NCBI RefSeq assembly: GCF_000633515.1
Contig: NZ_AYMP01000023.1
Span: 62,001-126,000, forward strand
Length of the DNA stretch: 64,000 nucleotides
Direction of reading: 5' to 3'
Source: Morganella morganii H1r
GTDB taxonomy: Bacteria; Pseudomonadota; Gammaproteobacteria; Enterobacterales; Enterobacteriaceae
Positions 43,173 through 52,926 of this stretch are shown here, piece by piece (position 1 is the stretch's first letter; each line of letters opens with the position of its first letter). Position numbers and translations under genes: made by a program. The notes under the pieces are model-generated. The model was given only the letters and a program-made list of their open reading frames with translations. It was not told the origin of the DNA and did no database searches.

Positions 43173-43308
43173 CTCTCTCCCATCCGGACTATAACCGTCG
43201 GCCCCGGAATTACACCGGATCTGCTGACCTTCACCGTGGTGAAGCGCTCGCGGGCTTCATTCGCAATGGAATGTTTACCGCCGGTGGGGACTTTCACCCC
43301 GCCCTGAG
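43173..43308 (-). ncRNA. FMN riboswitch (RFN element) of ribB
   Basis: On the minus strand the conserved RFN segments occur in order: AGGGCGGGGTGAAAGTCCCC, ACCGGCGGTAAA, AGCCCGCGAGCG, GGTCAGCAGATCCGG, and ATTCCGGGGCCGACGG with ATAGTCCGGATGGGAGAGA at the end. FMN binding is expected to reduce ribB expression. About 157 bases separate it from the ribB ATG and would hold the expression platform. The remainder of 43309-43456 carries the divergent ubiK promoter region. Confidence 0.96.
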
Positions 43309-43456
43309 ATAGCGTGATTACTATACCCCCGATAAATCATCTCAGCCAGTGGTTATTTTTACCGGGGGCTCAAAATGAGAACTCAGACTGGTTCAGAATC
43401 CCGTAACAGGTTACTATTTGCGGCATAACGATCCTCAGGCTCAGAAAGGAAAAATC

Positions 43457-43717
43457 ATGATTGACCCGAAAAAAATTGAACAGATTGCCACACAGCTGCA
43501 AAGCGCGCTGCCGAAAGGTGTGCGGGAGATCGGAGCGGATATCGATAAAAAGATGCGTGCCATTTTACAGTCACAACTCGGTAAGCTGGATTTAGTCAAC
43601 CGCGAAGAGTTTGATGTGCAGACTCAGGTGCTGCTGCGCACCCGCGAAAAACTGTCGCAGATGGAAAAACGTCTGGCAGAGCTGGAAGCGCGTCTGGCGG
43701 AAAAAGGCGGCGAATAA
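43457..43717 (+). CDS. ubiK: Ubiquinone biosynthesis accessory factor UbiK
   Basis: 86 residues from the ATG at 43457, with AAAGGA 7 bases upstream; the frame extends 13 codons further but that part lies in the leader. UbiK (YqiC) forms a coiled-coil with UbiJ and supports the later steps of aerobic ubiquinone synthesis. The sequence [13 protein letters not shown] and a C-terminal heptad-rich stretch ([18 protein letters not shown]) are typical. A perfect 12-bp hairpin follows. Confidence 0.93.
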   Translation: MIDPKKIEQIATQLQSALPKGVREIGADIDKKMRAILQSQLGKLDLVNREEFDVQTQVLLRTREKLSQMEKRLAELEARLAEKGGE

Positions 43718-43723
43718 TGACAA

Positions 43724-43750
43724 CAGGAGATACGCCGTGCGTATCTCCTG
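43724..43750. other. Perfect 12-bp hairpin between ubiK and hldE
   Basis: CAGGAGATACGC (43724-43735) and GCGTATCTCCTG (43739-43750) form a perfect stem with a CGT loop between the two converging genes. Neither side has a T-run, so termination would be weak or Rho-assisted. Confidence 0.65.
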
Positions 43751-43763
43751 CATAATCAGCCGG

Positions 43764-45191
43764 TTACTTTGATTTATTGATCGTATTGATGATATTGGTG
43801 GTGGAAATGCCATCCTCAAAATTGAGGACTTTCACTTCCCCGCCAGCTGCCCGCACTTCCTCACTGCCTGCGATCTCCTCCGGACGGTAATCCCCGCCCT
43901 TCACCAGCACATCCGGCAGAACAGAAGCGATCAGACGCTGCGGCGTATCTTCCTCAAACGGCACCACCCAGTCCACGGCACCCAGCGCACCAAGCACAAT
44001 CATCCGCTGATCCAGCGGGTTAACCGGACGGCTTTCGCCTTTCAGACGTTTGGTGGAAGCATCACTGTTCACTGCCACAATCAGGCGATCCCCCAGTTTG
44101 CGCGCATTGGCAAGGTAAGAGACGTGCCCGGCGTGCAGAATATCGAAACAGCCGTTGGTCATCACCACTTTCTCGCCGCGCTGACGGGCATCCGCCACCG
44201 CCTGATGCAGCTCTGCTTCAGTCATCACACCAAAGCCGTTATCGCTGCGGCCACGCACGGCATTTTCCAGCTCAACCGGTGATACGGTGGATGTCCCCAG
44301 CTTACCGACCACAACACCTGCAGCGGCATTGGCCAGCGCACAGGATTCATCCAGGGTTTTCCCGGCAGCCAGCGAGGTTGCCAGCACACCGATTACCGTG
44401 TCTCCGGCACCGGTCACATCAAACACTTCCTGCGCCTGTGTCGGCAGATGCAGGGCAGGCTGTCCCGGACGCAGCAGGCTCATGCCCTGCTCGGAACGGG
44501 TCACCAGCAGTGCCTGCAAATCGAAATCACGGATAACTTTCAGGCCTTTTTCTTCGATATCGGCATTATCAGTGCATTTCCCGGCTACGGCCTCAAACTC
44601 AGACATATTCGGCGTCAGCAGGGTGGCACCGCGATAACGGGCGAAATCGGTGCCTTTCGGATCGATCAGGATCGGCACGCCGGATTTACGGGCCAGTGCG
44701 ATCATCTCTTCCACATGCGCCAGTGCGCCTTTGGCATAATCAGACAGCACCAGCGCACCGATGTGCGGCAGTGCCTGTGCGATACGCTCAAGCATCGGCT
44801 GCGGATCAACATCCGAAAAACCTTCTTCAAAATCCAGGCGGATCAGCTGCTGGCTGCGGGATAAGACACGCAGCTTGGTGATCGTCGGGTGTGTCGGCAG
44901 GCCGACAAAATCACAGCGGACTTTCACATCATTCAGGCGCTCAGTCAGTGCGCGGGCGGCATCATCAATACCGGTCAGCCCCACGAGGCGCGAATTTGCG
45001 CCCAGAGACGCGATATTCATGGCCACGTTTGCCGCGCCGCCGGGGCGCTCTTCAATTTCAGTGACTTTCACCACCGGTACCGGGGCTTCCGGGGAGATCC
45101 GGTTGGTCGGGCCGTGCCAGTAACGGTCTAACATCACATCACCGACGACTAAAACTGCGGCATTCTGAAAATCCGGGAGTGTTACTTTCAT
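43764..45191 (-). CDS. hldE: Bifunctional heptose kinase / adenylyltransferase HldE
   Basis: 475 residues from the ATG at 45189-45191 (E. coli 477); the open frame runs 49 codons further upstream but the N-terminus [20 protein letters not shown] matches the family. The N-terminal ribokinase-like domain (about 1-318) phosphorylates heptose 7-phosphate, with [10 protein letters not shown] as its catalytic motif. The C-terminal domain (about 344-475) adenylylates heptose 1-phosphate, with [16 protein letters not shown]. The product feeds LPS inner-core synthesis. It lies downstream of glnE, as in E. coli. Confidence 0.97.
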   Translation of the reverse strand: MKVTLPDFQNAAVLVVGDVMLDRYWHGPTNRISPEAPVPVVKVTEIEERPGGAANVAMNIASLGANSRLVGLTGIDDAARALTERLNDVKVRCDFVGLPTHPTITKLRVLSRSQQLIRLDFEEGFSDVDPQPMLERIAQALPHIGALVLSDYAKGALAHVEEMIALARKSGVPILIDPKGTDFARYRGATLLTPNMSEFEAVAGKCTDNADIEEKGLKVIRDFDLQALLVTRSEQGMSLLRPGQPALHLPTQAQEVFDVTGAGDTVIGVLATSLAAGKTLDESCALANAAAGVVVGKLGTSTVSPVELENAVRGRSDNGFGVMTEAELHQAVADARQRGEKVVMTNGCFDILHAGHVSYLANARKLGDRLIVAVNSDASTKRLKGESRPVNPLDQRMIVLGALGAVDWVVPFEEDTPQRLIASVLPDVLVKGGDYRPEEIAGSEEVRAAGGEVKVLNFEDGISTTNIINTINKSK

Positions 45192-45282
45192 CCCCTGCTC
45201 CACCTTATGAATAACGAAATTGTTACTGATAATATCACAAACCGGCTGCCGGACAGAAAATCCCGCGTGCGGCAACCGGTGC

Positions 45283-48111
45283 TTATTCCCCGAGCCAATG
45301 CTGCCAGCGGGCGCGGACAAATTCGCGCTCAGCAGCAAATTCCGTCAGCGGCACCACGCCGGATTTATCCTGTAAAGAAAGATGATGCAGTCTGTCACGC
45401 ATCATAATATAGGCCGCTGTCAGCCGCAGTGACTCCTCTTCCGGCATCACATCATAATCAGCCATCAGCTCAAAAATCCGGACATTATCAGACCAGCGTA
45501 TCAGCGCCTTATTCTCCGGCGCGAAACGCAGCACCAGATACTGGGCGATAAATTCAATGTCCGTGATCCCGCCCGGATCGGTTTTGATGTTAAACACGCT
45601 GTCGTCACGGCTGCCGAGATGCTGATACATCTTTTCGCGCATCTCACGGACATCCAGTTTCAGCTGTGCGTTATCACGCTGACGGCACAGAATATCGCGG
45701 CGTATACCGTCAAAACGGGCGGCAATCGCCTCATCACCATAGACCTGACGGGCGCGGATCAGCGCCTGATGTTCCCAGGTCCAGGCACTGTTCTGCTGGT
45801 AATCCGCAAATGCCTCCAGCGTGCTGACCAGCATCCCGGCTTCCCCGGACGGACGCAGACGGGCATCCACCTCATACAGCACGCCGGATGATGTACGGGT
45901 GCTGAACAGATGCATAATGCGCTGCGCCAGCCGCAGATAGAACTGCCGCGCGTCGATCTCACGCGGGCCGGTGGTTTGTGTTCCTTCCGGGCAATCCAGC
46001 AGAAACACCAGGTCGAGATCAGAACTGTAGCCCAGCTCCCGGCCGCCCAGCTTGCCGTAGCCGATCACCGCAAAACCTTTATCCCCGCCGCGGGTCAGAT
46101 GCGCAGGTTCGCCGTAACGTCTGACCATCTGCCCCCACGCCTGCTGAACCACGGCGCCGATCATCGCTTCTGCCAGCCAGGTGAGATGATCACTCACTTT
46201 CATCACCGGCAGCACGCCGGTGATATCTTCCGCTGCGATCCGCAGCAACTGCGCCTGCTTAAACTGGCGCAGTGCCTCAAGCTGTTGTTCCTCATCGTCC
46301 TCCTGAACCCGCATCAGATACTGACGCAGCTCATCACGGTACGCATTCAGCGGCAGCGGCTGATAAAGTGAAGCCGGATCCAGCAGTTCATCCAGCAGCA
46401 ACGGATGGCGCGCCAGCTGCACGGCAATCATCGGGGATGCCGCACACAACCGCACCACATGGGTCAGTACCACATCGGATTCCAGCAGCAGTTCCAGATA
46501 GGTTGTCCGGCTGACAATGCTGAGCAGCAGCGGCGTCAGGCGCTGCAACACCCGTTGTGTATCCGGCTGGGATACCAGTTTCGCCAGCAGTTTGGGCAGC
46601 AGGTGATCCAGCACATCCCGTCCGCGCGGCCCGATGGTCCGCTTGCCGAGATCCTGCCGGAACCCCTGTAAACCGGTAAGAAACTGTGCGGCATCCTCCT
46701 CATTCAGTTCAAACAATGAGGTAATATCCGTCAGTTCCGGCTCACTCTCCCACAACGAAATAAATGGCTGTAAGGCGGTTTCATCCTCACTTTCCTCATC
46801 ATCATCGCCGATAAGATCAGTAAAAATCTGATGCACTGCCGCCATTTTGCTGTTCAGCACCGTTTCCAGATCCGCCCACGAAGCGGCATCCATCCCCTGA
46901 GCCAGCCGGGCCTGATCCAGCGGTGAGTCCGGCAGGGTCTGTGTCTGGCTGTCATTAATCGCCTGCAGCAGGTTTTCCAGCCGCCGCAGATACACGTAAG
47001 CATCCAGTAACTGCGCAACCTGCTCCTCACCGAGCAGCCCCAGACGGGCAATTTCGGCCAGCGCCGCATGCAGGGATTGTGTCTGTAATCCCGGCTCACG
47101 TCCGCCGCGGATCAGCTGAAAGACCTGGGTGATAAACTCCACTTCCCGGATGCCCCCGGCACCGAGTTTAATATTGCTGGTCAGCCCGCGCCGCCGGACT
47201 TCACGGCCAATCATACCTTTCATATTGCGCAGAGACTGGATCACACTGAAATCAATATAGCGGCGGTAAACAAACGGGCGCAGCATCCGGCGCAGCATCT
47301 CACTGAAAGCAGAATCATCACGGCCGAGAATACGCGCTTTGACCATCGCATAGCGCTCCCAGTCACGGCCCTGCTCCTGATAATAATCTTCCAGGGCGGA
47401 GAAACTGAACACCAGCGGCCCGCTGTCGCCAAACGGCCGCAGCCGCATATCCACGCGGTAGACGAAACCGTCCGCCGTGGTGTGATCCAGCATTCTGATA
47501 ATTTTTTGTCCCAGACGGGTAAAGAACTGCGCATTTTCCAGCTCACGGCGGCCCCCCTGTGTGACACCGTTTTCCGGATAAGCAAAAATAAGATCAATAT
47601 CGGAGGAAAAATTCAGTTCGCCGCCACCCAGTTTTCCCATCCCGAGGATCAGCAGCGGCATCGCGCTGCCGTCTGCCGAACAGGGCGTGCCCCAGTCCGC
47701 ACAACAGCGCTGATAAAGCCAGTCACGGGCGGCGATAATCAGCACTTCCGCCAGTTCACTGAGCTGACGCAGTGTCTCTTCCGTTGTGCTCCGGCGCAGG
47801 ATCTGCATGACCGCAATGCGCATCAGCATCTGATAACGGAACAGGCGCAGCACCCGCATCACATCCTCTTCCTGTGCGGTATCTGCCATCATCTCCGTCA
47901 GGCGGGCGGCATAATTCTGCCATTCATCCGGCTGCGGCGGGGTGTCACGGAGGGCAGAGAGCCAGTCCGGATGGCGGATACACTGCTCCGCCACAAAATC
48001 ACTGCCGGCAAAAATCAGCGCTTCCTGTTCAGAATACGGCACCAGTCCGGTATCAAGCCGGGCGGTTACCCGCTCAGCGGCTTGCCGGAGTATCGGGGTC
48101 AGCGGCAGCAT
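45283..48111 (-). CDS. glnE: Glutamine synthetase adenylyltransferase / adenylyl-removing enzyme
   Basis: 942 residues from the ATG at 48109-48111 (E. coli 946), with AAGGAAC upstream; the frame is open 14 codons further. GlnE adds or removes AMP on glutamine synthetase in response to PII and glutamine. It has two nucleotidyltransferase domains: the N-terminal deadenylylase with [20 protein letters not shown] (about residues 155-175) and the C-terminal adenylylase with [20 protein letters not shown] (about 685-705). Both active-site Asp pairs are intact. It sits between ygiF and hldE, as in E. coli. Confidence 0.97.
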   Translation of the reverse strand: MLPLTPILRQAAERVTARLDTGLVPYSEQEALIFAGSDFVAEQCIRHPDWLSALRDTPPQPDEWQNYAARLTEMMADTAQEEDVMRVLRLFRYQMLMRIAVMQILRRSTTEETLRQLSELAEVLIIAARDWLYQRCCADWGTPCSADGSAMPLLILGMGKLGGGELNFSSDIDLIFAYPENGVTQGGRRELENAQFFTRLGQKIIRMLDHTTADGFVYRVDMRLRPFGDSGPLVFSFSALEDYYQEQGRDWERYAMVKARILGRDDSAFSEMLRRMLRPFVYRRYIDFSVIQSLRNMKGMIGREVRRRGLTSNIKLGAGGIREVEFITQVFQLIRGGREPGLQTQSLHAALAEIARLGLLGEEQVAQLLDAYVYLRRLENLLQAINDSQTQTLPDSPLDQARLAQGMDAASWADLETVLNSKMAAVHQIFTDLIGDDDEESEDETALQPFISLWESEPELTDITSLFELNEEDAAQFLTGLQGFRQDLGKRTIGPRGRDVLDHLLPKLLAKLVSQPDTQRVLQRLTPLLLSIVSRTTYLELLLESDVVLTHVVRLCAASPMIAVQLARHPLLLDELLDPASLYQPLPLNAYRDELRQYLMRVQEDDEEQQLEALRQFKQAQLLRIAAEDITGVLPVMKVSDHLTWLAEAMIGAVVQQAWGQMVRRYGEPAHLTRGGDKGFAVIGYGKLGGRELGYSSDLDLVFLLDCPEGTQTTGPREIDARQFYLRLAQRIMHLFSTRTSSGVLYEVDARLRPSGEAGMLVSTLEAFADYQQNSAWTWEHQALIRARQVYGDEAIAARFDGIRRDILCRQRDNAQLKLDVREMREKMYQHLGSRDDSVFNIKTDPGGITDIEFIAQYLVLRFAPENKALIRWSDNVRIFELMADYDVMPEEESLRLTAAYIMMRDRLHHLSLQDKSGVVPLTEFAAEREFVRARWQHWLGE

Positions 48112-48156
48112 CAATGTTCCTTTTGTTATCAGATTCACATAACAGCTCAGCACCGG

Positions 48157-49131
48157 TTACGGCATGGCAGGAGCCGCCATCCACAGTGCGAAAACCCATT
48201 GCGTGAAAGCCAGTTTACACTGCAACCATACCGGACTGAAACAGACATCCGCAGATTTTGCATCCGCCGCCGCCAGTGCCGATGCCACCTCCGGCAGCGG
48301 GCAGTCACGGACAAAATCAGGCACTGCGCCGGGATAGTTGTCCGCCAGTATCAGCAGCAGAGAAAGGGTTTGCCGCAATGCCGGTAATGCACCGTCCGCA
48401 TCCAGCAGCCAGGCTTCTTCCAGGCTCTGCCACTGTTTGATCAGACGGACAACCACATCCGTCAGCGGAGTCTGCGGATCCCACTCTGTGAACAGTTCAG
48501 GCAGTTCCGGTACCGGGGCGCCCTGAGCCAGCCAGTAACCGCGCGCCGCTTTGCTGCGTCCGGCAAGGCGCAGCCCCGGTAATTCAGCCAGGGCTTTGGC
48601 TGCTGTCAGCAAATCAGCGGCGGTGCCCTCTTTCAGCTCCATCTCAAATTCACAGATAGGGTGTTCTGCTTCTCCGGCAACCACACTGCCCTGATCCAGC
48701 ACCGCTTCCACCACACTGTGATTGACCGTCAGCAGCCACTTTTCACGGGCGAAATCGGTGGTAAAGCGGGCACGCAGTGATGATTGCAGCGCCGCGACAT
48801 CCGTTTCCGGCGGCCAGACGTCAGCAGGCAGTGCTGATAAATCCAGTTCCGGGCGGGACAGCGGGATATTATATTCAGGTCGCTGATGCAATCCGCCGAT
48901 ATCGTTTCCGGCGGTTTTCAGGGTCATTTCATATTCGGTATCACACCCCCGGATCCGCAGCCCCATGTCCCACTGCCGCAGTGTGTCGTCAGCTGTTTCA
49001 AAATAGCTGTTGGTCAGGCGGACAGCACGGAAATGCTGATGAGGAAAAGTGGTCAGCGCGGCGATCACCGCCGTGATAGCTTCCGGTTTTACTGCAAATT
49101 TCAGTTCTGTTTCGTAATCACTCATAGACAT
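48157..49131 (-). CDS. ygiF: Inorganic triphosphatase YgiF, shortened CHAD domain
   Basis: 324 residues, while E. coli YgiF has 433. The N-terminal CYTH domain (about residues 1-205) begins with the family signature as YETELKFAV and has GLRIRG and SKAARGYWLA. It hydrolyses inorganic triphosphate in E. coli. The C-terminal CHAD domain, which binds polyphosphate in other proteins, is cut short: the protein ends at LAFTQWVFALWMAA, near the middle of the E. coli CHAD domain. Only 45 bases separate the stop from the glnE start, so the missing part is deleted rather than frameshifted. The CYTH catalytic part looks intact. Confidence 0.92.
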   Translation of the reverse strand: MSMSDYETELKFAVKPEAITAVIAALTTFPHQHFRAVRLTNSYFETADDTLRQWDMGLRIRGCDTEYEMTLKTAGNDIGGLHQRPEYNIPLSRPELDLSALPADVWPPETDVAALQSSLRARFTTDFAREKWLLTVNHSVVEAVLDQGSVVAGEAEHPICEFEMELKEGTAADLLTAAKALAELPGLRLAGRSKAARGYWLAQGAPVPELPELFTEWDPQTPLTDVVVRLIKQWQSLEEAWLLDADGALPALRQTLSLLLILADNYPGAVPDFVRDCPLPEVASALAAADAKSADVCFSPVWLQCKLAFTQWVFALWMAAPAMP

Positions 49132-49347
49132 TCCCGTAATCTTATACCGTTATTTATCGTCAGTCTGACCCTGCATTCGTGATAAAGATGACACTCATTT
49201 GTTATAAACAGCCGGATTTTTCGCTGTTTATCCACTTTATCCCGTCATTTATTCCGCTGTTAAGAGTAATCTCATGGCTGTTTACCGTTTGCACCCGCAC
49301 ACTTAACTCATTAGTATGCTATTCATAACCAACGATTGATAAAGCTT

Positions 49348-49971
49348 ATGACGATGAAAAAACTCGCCTTACTCCCTTTGCTGTTTGCAGCAACCGTCAG
49401 CATTACCGCACATGCTGAAGAAATCCGTTATGTCTCTGATGACCTCTCCACCTATGTTCACAGCGGCCCGAGCAACCGCTACCGCATTGCCGGCTCACTC
49501 AATTCCGGTGAAAAAGTCACCGTTCTTGATGTGAATAATGAAAGCGGTTTTGTCCGTGTCCGTGACAGTAAAAACCGCGATGTCTGGTTACCGAAAGAGC
49601 TGCTGAGCACAACGCCGAGCCTGAAAGAGCGCGTACCGGCGATGGAAGAAGAAATTAAAACTCTGCGCGGCAAACTCGCCAATATCGACGGCACCTGGAA
49701 CGAAAAAACGGCTGACATGCAAAACCGTGTGGCTGCCAGTGATGATATCATTAATAACCTGAAAAAAGAGAATGACAGCCTGCGTAATCAGGTTGTGGTC
49801 GCAAAGAAAAAACTGGATGCCATCAGTGTTCAGCTGGATGACAAACAGCGCGATATTATCCTGCAATGGTTTATGTACGGCGGCGGTGTAGCCGGTGCCG
49901 GTCTGCTGCTGGGCCTGCTGCTGCCGCATATGATCCCGCGCCGCAAGAAAAAAGATCGCTGGATGAACTGA
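49348..49971 (+). CDS. ygiM: SH3-domain membrane protein YgiM
   Basis: 207 residues from the ATG at 49348 (another ATG two codons later is possible; a TTG at 49336 extends the frame). E. coli YgiM is about 206 residues. MKKLALLPLLFAATVSITAH is a signal peptide. A bacterial SH3 domain (about residues 27-90, TYVHSGPSNRYRIAGSL) is followed by a coiled coil and a C-terminal membrane helix with a basic tail (MIPRRKKKDRW). Function is not established. It is followed by cca after about 30 bases, the E. coli order. Confidence 0.93.
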   Translation: MTMKKLALLPLLFAATVSITAHAEEIRYVSDDLSTYVHSGPSNRYRIAGSLNSGEKVTVLDVNNESGFVRVRDSKNRDVWLPKELLSTTPSLKERVPAMEEEIKTLRGKLANIDGTWNEKTADMQNRVAASDDIINNLKKENDSLRNQVVVAKKKLDAISVQLDDKQRDIILQWFMYGGGVAGAGLLLGLLLPHMIPRRKKKDRWMN

Positions 49972-50002
49972 GCCTCACAGTAACCACAGTACGGAGAGAC
50001 AC

Positions 50003-51181
50003 GTGGATATTTATCTGGTCGGCGGTGCCGTCCGTGATGCCCTGCTCGGACTGCCTGTTTCTGACAGAGACTGGGTGGTCGTCGGTGCCACCCCTGAGAT
50101 GATGCTGGCGCGCGGCTATCAGCAGGTCGGACGTGATTTTCCTGTTTTTCTCCATCCGGATACCCGGGAGGAGTATGCCCTGGCGCGGACAGAGCGGAAA
50201 ACCGGAGCCGGATACACCGGATTTGCCTGTTACAGCACGCCGGATGTCACGCTGGAAGATGATTTACAGCGCCGGGATCTGACCATCAATGCCATGGCGC
50301 AATCGGCTGACGGCACGCTGCATGACCCGTATCACGGGGCGGATGATCTGAAAAACCGGGTGCTCCGTCATGTTTCTGCGGCGTTTACAGAAGATCCGCT
50401 GCGTGTGCTGCGGGTGGCGCGTTTTGCTGCCCGTTTTGCACCGCAGGGATTTGTGATTGCGCCGGAAACCCTCGGGCTGATGTCTGCCATCACGCAGCAG
50501 GGAGAACTTACTCATCTGACGGCGGAACGGGTCTGGAAAGAGACAGAAAAAGCCCTGAACAGCCTGCGTCCGGATATCTATTTCGCGGTACTGCGTGATT
50601 GCGGTGCGCTGGCGGTGCTGTTTCCGGAGCTGGAAACCCTGTTCTGCACCACTGACGGGCAGACCGGTTATGACATTCTGACCGCCGCACTCCTGCGCCG
50701 GACAGTGCTTCTGACAGACAGCACAGATATCCGCTTTGCTGCGCTGTGCCTTTACCTGAGCTGTCACAGTACCGCAGAGGGAACAGCCGCAATTCAAAAG
50801 ATGTCTGAACGCCTGCGGGTGCCGAACCCGGCACGGGATCTGGCTCTGCTTGCCACCCGTGATTACCGGACTGTTCATGACATCAGCCATCTGACGGCAG
50901 ACGATATCATTACCCTGTTTGATTCACTGGATGCTTGGCGCAAGCCTGAGCGCATTTCTCAGCTGGCGATCCTCTGTGAGGCGGATTACCGCAGCCGGAT
51001 AGCACCGGACGCAGCAGATTATCCGCAGGGAAAATTACTGGCTGAGGCTTTCACGCTGGTACAACAGGTTGCCGTCAAACCGGTGATTGAGGCCGGTTTT
51101 AAAGGCGCGGACATCAAAGCCGAGCTCTCCCGCCGCCGCGCTGAGGCTATCCGGGAGTGGCAACAAAAAAGCCGTTCATGA
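50003..51181 (+). CDS. cca: CCA-adding enzyme (tRNA nucleotidyltransferase), HD motif lost
   Basis: 392 residues from GTG (E. coli 412). Cca adds or repairs the 3'-CCA of tRNAs. The class II nucleotidyltransferase head is intact: YLVGGAVRDALLGLPVSDRD (residues 4-23) with GGAVRD and the DRD carboxylates, then RRDLTINAMA. E. coli Cca also has a C-terminal HD domain with phosphatase, 2'-nucleotidase and cyclic phosphodiesterase activities. There the E. coli RFATLCHDLGK segment is RFAALCLYLSC here, and the following His-rich loop is about 11 residues shorter. The metal-binding His-Asp pair is therefore gone. The tail ADYPQGKLLAEAF is conserved. It probably retains CCA addition only. Confidence 0.95.
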   Translation: MDIYLVGGAVRDALLGLPVSDRDWVVVGATPEMMLARGYQQVGRDFPVFLHPDTREEYALARTERKTGAGYTGFACYSTPDVTLEDDLQRRDLTINAMAQSADGTLHDPYHGADDLKNRVLRHVSAAFTEDPLRVLRVARFAARFAPQGFVIAPETLGLMSAITQQGELTHLTAERVWKETEKALNSLRPDIYFAVLRDCGALAVLFPELETLFCTTDGQTGYDILTAALLRRTVLLTDSTDIRFAALCLYLSCHSTAEGTAAIQKMSERLRVPNPARDLALLATRDYRTVHDISHLTADDIITLFDSLDAWRKPERISQLAILCEADYRSRIAPDAADYPQGKLLAEAFTLVQQVAVKPVIEAGFKGADIKAELSRRRAEAIREWQQKSRS

Positions 51182-51195
51182 TGAACGGCTTTTTT
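51165..51195. terminator. Bidirectional terminator between cca and exbD
   Basis: GCCGTTC (51171-51177) pairs with GAACGGC (51183-51189) around 5 bases, flanked by six A and six T. It overlaps the last codons of cca and serves both converging genes. Confidence 0.87.
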
Positions 51196-51213
51196 CACTT
51201 CAGCTGCGGATGA

Positions 51214-51636
51214 TTATTTCTCCGCAGACTCCATACCCACTAACCCGACTTTCAGATATCCCGCTTTGCGCAGGGCATCCATAATGCCCATCAGCGTTTC
51301 ATAATCGACTGTTTTATCTGCCTGGAAGAAGATCGTGGTTTCCTTATTGGATTCCGTGGTCTGATCCAGGATCTGAGCCAGTGTTTCTTTTGTGACTTCC
51401 TGCTCGCCCACCAGCAGCTGGTTATCCGCTTTCACCGTCAGGAAGACCGGTTTTTCCGGGCGCGGCTGTGGTTTTGCCGTTGAGGCAGGCAGATTCACTT
51501 TGATATCAACGGTTGCCAGCGGTGCGGCCACCATAAAGATGATCAGCAGAACCAACATCACATCAATAAAAGGTGTGACGTTAATTTCATGCAATTCGCC
51601 GCTGTCATCCGACTCTTCGTTAAGACGCATTGCCAT
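51214..51636 (-). CDS. exbD: TonB-system energy-transducing protein ExbD
   Basis: 140 residues (E. coli 141). ExbD works with ExbB as the proton-driven motor that energises TonB for iron-siderophore and B12 uptake. The single transmembrane helix carries the essential Asp in TPFIDVMLVLLIIF (about residue 25), followed by a periplasmic domain. It starts 6 bases after the exbB stop, so the pair is cotranscribed. tonB is not in the window. Confidence 0.97.
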   Translation of the reverse strand: MAMRLNEESDDSGELHEINVTPFIDVMLVLLIIFMVAAPLATVDIKVNLPASTAKPQPRPEKPVFLTVKADNQLLVGEQEVTKETLAQILDQTTESNKETTIFFQADKTVDYETLMGIMDALRKAGYLKVGLVGMESAEK

Positions 51637-51642
51637 CAGATA

Positions 51643-52551
51643 TTACCCTGCTTTGCTGTCTGCCAGGTCGAGATCACGGCCCAGCCATAAAATAGTGTGT
51701 GCTGCGGTATCACCCAGATCACCACGGTAAGCGGAAATCATACGGGCAAAGATGTTGTAGATAACGACCGCAGGAATTGCCGCGACCAGACCCAGTGCCG
51801 TTGCCAGCAGTGCTTCTGCGATCCCCGGCGCCACAACCGCGAGGTTGGTGGTCTGTGAGTGGGCGATACCGATAAAGCTGTTCATGATACCCCATACGGT
51901 ACCAAACAGACCGACAAACGGTGAGATAGCCCCGATAGTCGCCAGATAACCGTTACCGCGCCCCATATGACGGGCAACACCGGCAACAATACGCTCCTGG
52001 CGGAATGCCACACGATCTTTAATACCACTCAGGTCACGACTTTTTTCTGATGCCGTCCGTTCAGTCACGGCGTCAAGTACCAGCATCCGGGTGACGCTCT
52101 TTTTCCCGAATGTATCGGCGATGGCTGCGGCTTCATCCAGCGAGCGGGCATCTTTGATAGCAGCCGCTTCACGGCGGATACGGCGGCGGGAAGCGATAAG
52201 ATCAGCACCCTTGGCAAAGAAAATAGACCAGGTAATCACTGAGGCGATAATAAGGCCGATCATAACCGTTTTAACGATAACATCCGCGCCCTGATACATG
52301 GAAATCACGGACAATTCCGCCGCAAAGCCACGGTTACCGTCTGCCGGTGCAGCACTGATTTCCTGAACAGAAACATCGGTTGCAGATACCGGGGCTGCCG
52401 GTTGTTCCGGTGTCTGAGCAGGCTGAGCGGCTGTTGCTGCCGGCGCGGTGACAGGTGTTGTTGTCGCTGGTGTGACAGCAGCAGTGTTGTCTGCGAATGC
52501 ACTGCCGGTTAAACATAATGCCAATAGCACAGAAACGGTCAAATTACGCAT
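51643..52551 (-). CDS. exbB: TonB-system motor protein ExbB with N-terminal extension
   Basis: 302 residues, compared with 244 in E. coli. The core has the three ExbB helices, with YLATIGAISPFVGLFGTVWG and the conserved ALLATALGLVAAIPAV. The extra N-terminus is a signal peptide (MRNLTVSVLLALCLTGSAFA) and about 50 Ala/Pro/Thr-rich residues, expected in the periplasm. Long ExbB proteins of this kind occur in Pseudomonas. A Fur-box-like site lies upstream at 52667-52685, in keeping with iron control. Confidence 0.95.
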   Translation of the reverse strand: MRNLTVSVLLALCLTGSAFADNTAAVTPATTTPVTAPAATAAQPAQTPEQPAAPVSATDVSVQEISAAPADGNRGFAAELSVISMYQGADVIVKTVMIGLIIASVITWSIFFAKGADLIASRRRIRREAAAIKDARSLDEAAAIADTFGKKSVTRMLVLDAVTERTASEKSRDLSGIKDRVAFRQERIVAGVARHMGRGNGYLATIGAISPFVGLFGTVWGIMNSFIGIAHSQTTNLAVVAPGIAEALLATALGLVAAIPAVVIYNIFARMISAYRGDLGDTAAHTILWLGRDLDLADSKAG

Positions 52552-52926
52552 CAGTTGGCCTTCAACTCTCTTTTGTTATGAACTCTTTCTCAGCAAAAAA
52601 TAAATCGTGTTATTCATCGCTACCCAAAAACGAAACCCGCTGATCATACCAAACCCTGAGCAATTTGATAGTAATTATCATTACCGTTTACCAAAAAAAT
52701 GCGATTCCGGCGGAAAATACCACACAGAATGCTAAGGGTTTTCAGCAGTCTGCCCAGTGCCCTCACAAATAAAACGCACAGGAACTGTACACAGGATATG
52801 ATTCACCAGCCTCCCTTTATACCGTCAGTGAATCGGAAGAAAAACCCGATCAAATCAAACGAGTGAGCAATTTTTACGATACACTGTCTGTACCGTTGTT
52901 CCGGATCTCGTTTTACAGGAAATCTA
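52552..52926. other. Intergenic region between divergent exbB and yghB
   Basis: This 375-base stretch holds the Fur-box-like site near exbB and presumably both divergent promoters. I find no ORF with a convincing ribosome site and no RNA gene here. Confidence 0.6.
52667..52685 (-). promoter_or_regulatory. Fur box-like site upstream of exbB
   Basis: On the minus strand GGTAATGATAATTACTATC matches the Fur consensus GATAATGATAATCATTATC at 16 of 19 positions. It lies about 115 bases before the exbB start. Iron-bound Fur would repress exbBD, as in E. coli. Confidence 0.8.

Noticed and set aside
43037-43297. 86-codon minus-strand frame in the ribB leader
   Set aside because: Falls on the FMN riboswitch, whose conserved segments explain the sequence better.
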